Shown: positions 56,301 through 64,000 of the stretch, piece after piece
How positions within the stretch are numbered: position 1 is the first letter of the stretch
How the letters are laid out: each line of letters starts with the position of its first letter
From: Diplosphaera chodatii
Lineage: Eukaryota; Chlorophyta; Trebouxiophyceae; Prasiolales; Stichococcaceae
DNA length: 64,000 nucleotides
Reading direction: 5' to 3'
Assembly (NCBI GenBank): GCA_032358165.1
Contig: JAALGY010000033.1
Location: forward strand, 620,001 to 684,000
The notes under the pieces: generated by a model
What the model saw: the letters and a program-made list of their open reading frames with translations, nothing else
The model's database searches: none
Told to the model about the DNA's origin: nothing
Position numbers and translations under genes: made by a program

Positions 56301-58795
56301 CGCGCCACTGAGCTCATGAAGATCGCAGCGGGCACCAACAGCGCCACCTCCGAGGCGCAAATCACCACGCCGTGAGTGCCTCGGATTTCTGACAGCTGTG
56401 CCGACAGCAGCTGCTGCTGCTGCGGCATGACCCTGAAGAACGTAAACAACCGCATTTCTCAACACAACTGCACGTCATCATCCTGAGTGCTCTGACCTCA
56501 CGGCCTGGTGTGTGCTGCGCAGGTACCTGGGCGGCATCGGCGACATGACGGGCCGCTACACCGCGCAGCCCCCGGCCGTCGGCTCATGGCAGTGGATCCA
56601 CGACACCAACTACCCCAGTGCGTGCTGTGGCAGTTGCCCCTGAAGCCCCCTGCACCCGGCGCTCGCAGGCCACTGCTGCGGCTCATTCCCCTCAGGGCCC
56701 ACCAGCTGCCACTCAGCTGCGCACCCACCCCATGCTGTGCCTCACGTCACCTGCTGCGGCACTGACACTGTCGCTGTGTGTTGGATTCAGGCTACGACAA
56801 GTGGGATGGCGCGACGGCACGCTGGACCGCCACGAATGTCGCCGTCTCTGGCAGCGACCTGAACGTCGAGGTGAGTGGGGCATTGCATGACCCAAGTCCG
56901 TTGCCTGACCTCAATGCACTAGAGGTGAGCCGTCAGGTGCTGCACTGAGCACTTGACAGCAGCTCAATGCACAAGCCATACTGCCCCAGGCGCCGAGTGC
57001 CGCTCCCCCCGCTGTGCAGGTGTCGGTGTCCAACAGTCTGGTGGGCAACTGGTCGACCCCGCAACCCGTGGACACGGGCAACTTCACCATTCTGGCGGAC
57101 CACGGCCCCGGCCGCTACGTCCGCTTCGTGGCCAGCTTCGTGCGCGGCGACAAGCTCGCCCCCGAGATCGGCCCGCAGGCGTTCGGCGTCGTGCCGCTGC
57201 TCACCAAGTTCGAGGTGCGCCGCCGGGGCCATGGCTCGCACCCGCCCGGCAGTTGCCGGTCGTCTTGCCTGGGCTAGTACTTTGGTGCTGGGTGACTGCT
57301 GGCCTGTCAGTTTCTGCAGGCCGTCGGCATGACAGGGTAGCTCTCTCGGTGGAGGCTCGACTGACGAGCTGCTCTGCGCACCGACAGGTCGTCCCGCGCA
57401 ACAACTGGCCCACAGCGCTGTGCCAGCCCACCTTCGTCGACGCCGACAACCCCCCAGACCAGTCCGACAGCGTGTACGGCACCAACGCTGGCGGGCGCGT
57501 GTGCGGCGCGGTGCTGGACGCCACGACCGCCGTGGACGATGGTGCGTCTGCTGTTTGAGGATGCGCGCCCTGTTGGCCCAGCTGCCGTGCTGCACCAGCT
57601 GCGACGAAGACCGAGCGCCAGCTGCTCAGCGCGCCCCTGTGCCCACAGGCTCGTTCGATCCCGACAAGGCGGACCTGGACACCATCATCCCAATCCAGCC
57701 CACGTCGAGCTTCTACAGCCCCACGCTGTACCCACTGGTGCGCTTCCTGCTTCCTGGCAGAGTCTATACTGGTTGCCCGCCTGCAGGTGTCAGCAGTTCA
57801 ACCCCTTTGAGATCGTGGGGCAAGCTTACTCCGCTGCTGCTAGCAGGCGTTTAAGCATGACCCTTCACTGGATGCAGGTGTCAGCTGCGCAGCCGTACAC
57901 CCTCTCCACCCTGACGGTGACGGACGCCCACGGCGGCAGCAACAAGTGCAGCGAGCGCGTCAACATCGCCGACGTCAGCCCGCCCGCCTGGAAGAGCCAG
58001 TTCAACCTGCGCAACACGACGGCGCCGCTGTCCAACGCGCTCGCAGACATCAGCACCCTGTGCATCTGGCCGCCGAACTTCAAGTACTACTGCTGGCTGG
58101 ACGTCACCTCCAACGACAACGACCAGGTGTGTGACCTGCTGCTGATCTTTCGATCAAGGGCTCCACTGCATTGCTGCACCCCGCTGTTGACCGTCAGCGG
58201 GCTGTTGCCATCCGTGCATGGGCACAGCAGGAGCTGAGTGAGCTTGCCCCACCTTGCAGGTCATCCCGCTGTACGACAACTGCGGCGGCTCCATCCCGAT
58301 CGGCAAGCAGGTGGACGACTTCGTGTGCGAGGACTCCGACCCCCGTACGCAGCCGGGCGACTGCGTGATCTACCAGCAGGGCGTCGGCGGCAGCGCCAAG
58401 TACAACATGTGCGTCAAGGCCCAGCGGCGCACGGTGTACACCAACACCGCCCGCGTGTACCAGGCCAACTTCAAGGTGGGGCCTGCCCACGGAAGCACAG
58501 CAATCGAGGCTCTCATCACTGCCTGACACCACAGCATATATGCAGGTCGGCTTGCAGCAAGCAGACAGGATATGAATGCTTCCGGCTGTTCATCTTCAAG
58601 CGGGACTGACGTCATCTGGAACGCATGCAGGTGACGGACGGCTCCGCGCCGACCCTCAACGTGGCCAACACCTTCTCCAGGAAGATCAAGATCCCGCCGC
58701 TGTGGAACTTCCAGACGGCCGGTGAGTGCCCGCGCCCGACGTACAAGGCGCCCGCCGGCACCCTGGCCTACTACACGAACGAGGCCCGCAAGTAG
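53357..58795 (+). CDS. Secreted multi-domain extracellular protein
   Basis: About 18 exons, roughly 950-1,000 residues. Start at 53357 (GGCACCATGG): MARRAHAYVLAALLLAAGSA followed by HAQ, a clear signal peptide. The N-terminal two thirds repeat short beta-strand blocks (GNPVAFAVLSNGDAYVGNAF; ALALDNDGNLWVSGAGGMSL; YNTGIAVARATGDVYVTNEC; ADALDNIWVPILV), suggesting an NHL/SMP30-type propeller with several N-glycosylation sequons (NGT, NTT). The C-terminal part has an Ig/HYR-like run, VDDGSFDPDKADLDTI then LSTLTVTDAHGGSNKCSERV, followed by CIWPPNFKYYCWLDV and DNCGGS. Bacterial and algal extracellular HYR/PKD-type domains commonly carry LWPPNHK...DNCG in this order. The end is Cys-containing and basic (YTNEARK). 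Codons are almost all C/G-ending, much stronger than in neighbours, which indicates very high expression. A cell-wall or mucilage protein is inferred. A few splice sites (57740-57890) are uncertain. Confidence 0.72.
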
Positions 58796-59212
58796 GCAGC
58801 CCAGCAGACGCCGTGACGATAGGAAGCAAGCGCCTTCCTACTCAGTTTCCTAGATGTAGTTCTGCACTGTCGGTTGCTAGCAGTACTGAGAGCTGTCGTT
58901 CCTTCTCAAAACATTCAGCTGCACTGTATTCTGAGCAGCTCTTACCGTGAGACAACAGTGATGTTTCAAGTGCATAATTGGATTTGCATCAATGCACGTT
59001 TTGTGTTCCGCTGGTGGCGCTCTCCTCTGTTCAATCTCAGTGAAGGGTTGATTGAAGTTTGACGACATCCAGATGTTGCAGTTTGTAAACACAAACAATG
59101 CTGATGATACAACTGGTACAAAGTCCACTGTCCAAAGGCCACGTTGGACCTGCCGACTGGCAGTTCATAACATACACACAGTGCGCCACCATATTCCCCT
59201 GCATGCCCCTGG
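58796..59212. other. Intergenic, convergent 3' ends
   Basis: 417 bp, AT-richer than the genes, between the secreted-protein stop and the GH51 stop. Holds both 3' UTRs; see the TGTAA at 59084. Confidence 0.5.
59084..59088 (+). promoter_or_regulatory. Candidate TGTAA polyadenylation signal (secreted-protein gene)
   Basis: TGTAA in a T/A-rich context about 290 nt after the stop at 58795, on the sense strand. Plausible chlorophyte poly(A) signal. Confidence 0.4.
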
Positions 59213-62200
59213 TCACGCAATGCTCCGCTGCTGCTGCACGGACTGCTGCCCACCCCCGCTGTCCGCAGGCTGGACGTCCACAACTAGGACACTGAGTGAC
59301 AGCGGCGGCACCCGCAGCTGGATATTGTCGCCGCGGATGCTCTGCACTGCCTGCTGCCTCGGGACAACCTGCAAAAGCACAGCACCTGGGCGCTCGCAGG
59401 TGGGTTGAGCAAAACCCAGACAGGCTCCGGGCTTCAAGCGGTAGGACCCAACATGAAATGTCATGTGTACGGACAGCAGTCTTGCCTTAAGCGGTTCATC
59501 AAAGCTGTTCTCAGCCAGCGGGCCAGCCCCCGTCAGCACGGTGAGCTGACTTCCAGCCGCAGACGTGCCGGCCGGCAGGCCCTGCAGCGCCACCGTCACA
59601 TTGTGTGGCACCAGCGCGATGTTGACGACCTGCAGTGAGCGAACTGCCAACATCATAACTGGACAGTCACATCCAGTGGCAGGAGTGCAGGCGAGCTGCA
59701 ACAGCATGGGACCGCCAGCCTGAGGTCGCCTGGCATAGTCCTGCCAGCAAGTCCTATCGGCTGGTGAACCAGTGCTACAGGGAATGACGGACCACAGCAC
59801 CTTGATGGCTACACGCGCACAGGCACTGCTGGTGCATGTTGCTGACGCCGCCACCAGCGGCAGCGGCTGCTGAGCTGTGACAGTGGCATTCACAGTCCAG
59901 TTGCCCTGGTGCTGCGCAAACAGCTGCTGCACATGGTACGACGGGATGCCATACACCCTGCAGCACAAGAAAGTATGTCAGTGGGTCAATTGCAAGACAG
60001 CAACTTGGCGATTCGCAATAGATATGTATACCTGCACCACAGAGTGCAGCAGTTCATCGGTGCTAGCGAGTTCAAGCAGAAGCCCAGATAGCACAGCAGG
60101 GCAGCACAGGACCTGTGGTTGTCGAACACGATGAGGTTGGTGGGCCAGCCCCGGAAGTTGGCGTTCACCAGCAGCGGCGCGTACGCCGCCATCTCAACCA
60201 CCTGGCGCACGCATGGGTTGCCATCTCACTGGTTTTGCAGGGTTTACAGGTGCCTCATCATATAGGTGGATTACCCCTGCATGCAGCAGCACCTGCGAGT
60301 TGCGCTCCAGCCCGGTCATGAAGCCCGCCTCCGCAATGGCGCCCTGCGCAGCGTGAGGCCCACATTCACCATTCAAGCCGTGTGCGGCAAGCTGAAGGAA
60401 CTACGATGTAAATTGACCTTTTCAGATCAGAATGCGCCAACAGATGCACATGTGCACGCACGCACTATGAGGTTGCCAAGGCCGCCACCAGATGTAACTG
60501 CATACCTGCAACACAGACTCTGCAGCTAAGATGTCTGCAGTCTGTGACCATGAGCACACCGATGCCAACACATCATCTGAGCAGCAGCACTGTGCAGTCA
60601 CTCTGAAGCGAAGACGTGCGGGTCGCCGCCCGGCTGCAGCTCGTCAAATGCAGTCCTGAGGTTGAACAAGCTGGCCGGGTCTGCAGCAAGCATCGACAGC
60701 CAGTTGCCAAGAACCTCCAGCCGAAGTGCTCAAAACTCGTGTCCATGAGCAGCCACTTGCCTGACCAGCAACAGGCAGGAAACCGACCAAACAGGGCTAC
60801 CTGTGTACACGTGCCAGTCGTACAGGTCTGTGGGGGCCGAGGTGCCCATGTTGCAGTTGGCGATGAGGCGCAAGTGGGGGTACACTGCCCGCAGCGCCTC
60901 AAAGAACGCGATGTAGTTCTCCAGGTAGTATGGCTTGCCGCAGTCCTGCAAGGCCGCGCGCTGGTTGCCAGCATGACATAACACCACCAGCCCTTGCTTT
61001 GGCCTCCAATAAATCACATTGCTGCTGCAAGTGCTGGATGATGGACCGCCCAAGCACCGGATGCCCCGAGTCCCCCAGCGCTCTGGCTACACCAGCACTC
61101 GGAATCCGTGTGGCAGCGGTTTGCCCAGGGGCTGCACCATCAGGCTGAGGGCTCCGGACCTCGTTGCCGATGGCGAGGTAGTTGAGCGCCCAGGGGTCGG
61201 GGCGGCCCATCGCCGCCCGCACCGCGCCCCACCTGCTGTCCGCCGGCCCGCTGATAAACTCCACCGAATCCAGCGCATCCTGCAGGCAGGGTGTGACGAG
61301 ACCCGCTGGCCTATGCATGGGCGAGGCCAGGAGCGTCCGCTTCACTTCTGCTGGACCACATCTTGACACGGGGAGGAGGAGGAGGAGCATCGTGCTTGCT
61401 CTTCGGAGACTGAGCTTACAGCCGTCCACGACCACACCATGCCTGGGTCAAGCTGCTGCAGGCCTGCCCACCTGCACCCAGGGCTGGATGGCCGACGTGG
61501 GGATGCTGTCTGCGTGCGCGACGCCGTTGTTGATGACCCACACCGGCTCGGCGCCCAGCTCCTCAGCCAGCTGCATGTACTCGAACAGGCCCAGCCCTGC
61601 AGCAGTGTGACCACGGTGCCATGCTGTGACAGGGAGGAGATTTGGCTGTCAAGACCTACAGAACCTCCCTGCTGTTGCCAGCAGTTCTGCTACTGAGGAT
61701 TGCCAGTGCCGGCCATCACTACTGCACTCGAGCAAAACTGGTTTGAGCGACCAGGCGGCCATGCATGTCTGCGCACCGTCGGTGCTCCAGTAGCCCCACA
61801 GGTTCCAGTGGCCGCGCCGCTCGGCTGACAGCCCGACGGAGGCCTTCCATCGGAACGCATGCTTCAGGGTGTCGCCCTCCACATAGCAGCCGCCGGGGAA
61901 CCTGATGAACCTGCGGCGTGCCGACTGGACACACTGATATGTCTGTCGCCTCTTTGGCCGGGCTGACTCCTGCATGGGTTCACTTCGGACTCGCCCTAGG
62001 CCCTGCATGCAGCTGCGCATTGGCAGATTTGTTGGGATCGCAGTGGGCCTACCTGGGTCGCAGATCCTTCAGCATCTGCAGCAGGTCGGCACGGAATGGC
62101 CAGGGGTTCAGCGCCCCTGCGGCTGTGGCGCGCGCCACGTTCTCTGCCGGCAGCAGCGACACCACATCCACCAGCAGGGAGCCTGGCCCAGCGAACATCA

Positions 62201-63444
62201 CCGCCAGGCTTGCGTTTGAGTCGGCGCTGACATTCCCCACTGGCAGCTGCCCCTCAAACCTGCATAACCCGCAGCGACACCTTCCTTAAGAACCAGCAGG
62301 CGTCACGCCAACTGCAGCATTTGTTGTGGAGCGCGTTCTGCTTCAGCTCACATGCAAGCTTGCACACCAAGGGGCACACCTTTGCCATTCAGAGCTGACG
62401 TTGCTGATGTGCAGCTGTGCATATGTAAGGTCACCAGACTGCAGTGTCACCTGCACCTGCACCCAACAACACGCCACAAGCTCAGCAGCAGCCACACACG
62501 AAGCGCATGCTGCTGCTCATGTGAGACTTCTCGGCGGCTGAAGCACTCACCTCTGCAGGGCCAGGGGAAGCCTGCTTCAGGTACAGGGACACATGGTATG
62601 CTGTGTCCGGCTGCACACTGATTCCCCAGAAGCCGCTGTTTGCTATGCCTGAAACTATGCTAGCTCTGCTGTCACGACCCATCACTGGCTGCGAAGCGCT
62701 GCTGATCCTTAACGCTACAGGGTTGGTGATGCCCAGCGGCGCATCAGACACCAGCGCGAGCTCTGTGCTGGATCCAATCGGGGTCCAAGCCACAGGCACC
62801 GCATCCAGCCTGCAGGCTAGCGCATGCTATGAGAAAGCCTTCGTTTGGAAAGTGATGTCATGTTCACGACGATGACAGCGTCCAGACACGCACCCGTCAG
62901 CCGCAAGGCTGCTGTTCCATTGCCTCGGCAGCTTTGGCCGATGTGATTGAATGAGCTGACCATAGGATGACTGCCTGAAGGCCGCGGCGGGCACGTCATG
63001 CTGAACCGAGTGTGGTGTCGGAAACTGCTGCGTGAGCGCCAGCGCATCGAATGATCTGCAAAGGCACATTGTGCCGACATGACAGATCCATGGTGGTCAG
63101 ATCATGAGAAGCACGTTGGTGCACGGTGCGATGCCTTCCAGAGCTGCTGCAGTGTGTTCAAGCACCGCGACAGGTCAGCACCTGTCCTGCACCATCTCTG
63201 CGTACAGGCCGCCCTCCCCAGCATGGTTGATCTCCTCGAAGAAGATGCCAAAGAGGGTGTCGGAGACTGGGTGCCCATGCGCCAGATTGACGTCCACATG
63301 GATATTAGCGTCATGCACATTTGCTGTGTTCTTACTGCTACGCTGAGGCGACCTGCTTCTGACAGCCAACAAGCAAAGGAGCAGTGTGGCTGCTGCAGCA
63401 CATGCAGGCCATCGGACTGGTGCCGACATGGCTTGGCCCCGCAT
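59213..63444 (-). CDS. GH51 alpha-L-arabinofuranosidase, secreted
   Basis: Removes terminal arabinofuranose from arabinan, arabinoxylan or arabinogalactan protein (EC 3.2.1.55 activity in characterised members). Start at 63444 (MRGQAMSAPVRWPACAAAAT) with a hydrophobic signal segment TLLLCLLAV; a second Met lies five codons on at 63429. The family hallmark FGIFFEEINHAGEGGLYAEM follows in exon 1. A carbohydrate-binding-like insert (FWGISVQPDTAYHVSLYLKQ) precedes the barrel: RFIRFPGGCYVEGDTL, GHWNLWGYWSTDG, YMQLAEELGAEPVWVINNGV. The acid/base Glu is in NYLAIGNE (about 61160-61180). The nucleophile Glu is in ASEYAVTSGGGLGN; its codon GAG is split by the intron 60506-60601 and is restored exactly on splicing. 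C-terminal beta domain: VEMAAYAPLLVNANFRGWPT, VVNIALVPHNVTVALQGLPA, IQLRVPPLSLSVLVVDV. Both catalytic residues are present, so the enzyme should be active. Confidence 0.92.
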
Positions 63445-63792
63445 GGCACCGTTTGGTGAGGTGCCCACCCTCACCCGTCTAGGAATGCTACACTGACCAT
63501 GTGTTTGCATCAGCACGCCACAAAGCCATGCTTTGCCGTTGCGCTCTGTCGCCGATCTTCAGAATCTCCGGGCACTTTGAGGAATCTCTCGTTCGCGACC
63601 TGAATGTAGCGTCCGAGGACATGACCTCAGTTCTGTGCCGCTTGCACAGTCAGCAGCGTGCAAATAAGCCGGAGCATCTCCTTTGAGATATCAGGAAGTT
63701 CCTAGGAAGCCACCACGGAGGCGGCCTGCCGCTGCTACAGCTGTTTAGGATCCAGGCCAAGCTCACTAGGAGCTGGGCAGCCCCCAAATCCG
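63445..63792. promoter_or_regulatory. Bidirectional upstream region, GH51 and isocitrate dehydrogenase
   Basis: 348 bp between the divergent starts of the arabinofuranosidase (minus) and isocitrate dehydrogenase (plus). No clear TATA box is seen. Confidence 0.45.
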
Positions 63793-64000
63793 ATGCTCAG
63801 CGCTGCCACGAGGCGGCTGGGATTCGTCGCGCGTGCCATAAACGCGTCCACCACTCACGTCGCCATGAGCAGCAACACTGGAGCCGCCAGCGTGGCAGGG
63901 AACACAGTGCGTGCGCTGTCTGGCGGCGGCTTTGAGAAGATCAAGGTCGAGAACCCCGTTGTGGATCTGGATGGCGATGAGATGACACGGGTCATCTGGC
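63793..64000 (+). CDS. NADP-dependent isocitrate dehydrogenase, N-terminus (cut by window end)
   Basis: The frame from 63793 encodes [20 protein letters not shown], an Arg/Ser-rich, acid-free presequence typical of mitochondrial targeting, then TNT/ALSGGG and [20 protein letters not shown] with VIW at the window edge. The block [21 protein letters not shown] is the conserved start of eukaryotic NADP-IDH, which converts isocitrate to 2-oxoglutarate with NADPH formation. A second in-frame ATG at 63865 (GTCGCCATGA) sits just after the presequence and could start a form without it. The first exon is still open at 64000, and the catalytic parts lie outside the window. Identification from the N-terminus alone is good because the block is highly specific. 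Confidence 0.88.
   Translation, partial: MLSAATRRLGFVARAINASTTHVAMSSNTGAASVAGNTVRALSGGGFEKIKVENPVVDLDGDEMTRVIW

Noticed and set aside
1..64000. tRNA, rRNA, transposon or organelle origin of the window
   Set aside because: No cloverleaf with a GGTTCRAATCC-type arm, no rRNA core, no transposase or reverse transcriptase frame, and intron-rich nuclear-type genes throughout.

Overview
The window is nuclear DNA of a eukaryote, most likely a chlorophyte green alga, with a trebouxiophyte (Chlorella/Coccomyxa-like) lineage as my best guess. The reasons are many short GT-AG introns with TTGCAG/CTGCAG-type acceptors, GC-rich exons with C/G-ending codons, frequent in-frame CAG (Gln) and Ala runs, and plant-type gene families (caleosin, GH51 arabinofuranosidase, a BAT2-N/MOS1-like protein, a farnesylated J-protein ending CAQQ). 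I see no bacterial operon, IS element, CRISPR array, rRNA or tRNA. All gene models were read by eye from exon-sized open stretches. Outer ends are usually firm; internal splice junctions are approximate unless given exactly.

Layout, left to right: (1) 98-900 +, a small protein with a plastid-transit-like N-terminus and a C-terminal membrane helix. (2) 1324-3721 -, TTC1-like TPR co-chaperone. (3) 4325-7490 -, type I DnaJ/Hsp40. (4) 8410-14730 -, large Gln/Ala/Pro-rich BAT2-N (MOS1/PRRC2-type) protein. (5) 15129-15707 +, single-exon YccF membrane protein of bacterial type. (6) 16274-20070 +, WD40-like protein with a polyQ run and an acidic repetitive tail. (7) 20618-22194 +, caleosin. (8) 23119-27559 +, helical plus WD40 protein. 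(9) 28135-39402 -, a very large many-exon gene that I identify as the kinetochore scaffold KNL1/Spc105. (10) 39694-42422 +, putative nuclear protein with an unrecognised Cys-containing module, a coiled coil and a basic C-terminus. (11) 42966-49548 -, long coiled-coil protein. (12) 50228-51875 +, TspO/MBR-like multi-pass membrane protein. (13) 52565-52922 +, doubtful small gene. (14) 53357-58795 +, secreted multi-domain glycoprotein-like protein with extreme codon bias. (15) 59213-63444 -, secreted GH51 alpha-L-arabinofuranosidase. (16) 63793 to the window end +, NADP-isocitrate dehydrogenase, N-terminus only.

The genes do not form one pathway; this is an ordinary compact eukaryotic gene neighbourhood with several head-to-head pairs (4/5, 9/10, 11/12, 15/16) that share 0.3-0.7 kb upstream regions. 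Two adjacent minus-strand genes (TTC1-like and DnaJ) are both Hsp70/Hsp90-system co-chaperones. Two neighbouring genes (14 and 15) encode secreted products that plausibly act at the cell wall. The points I would look at first are the divergent KNL1 with a recognisable PP1-docking motif and MELT-like motifs, the intronless YccF gene, the secreted protein with bacterial-style extracellular domains, the unassigned Cys module of gene 10, and the second in-frame start of the isocitrate dehydrogenase.
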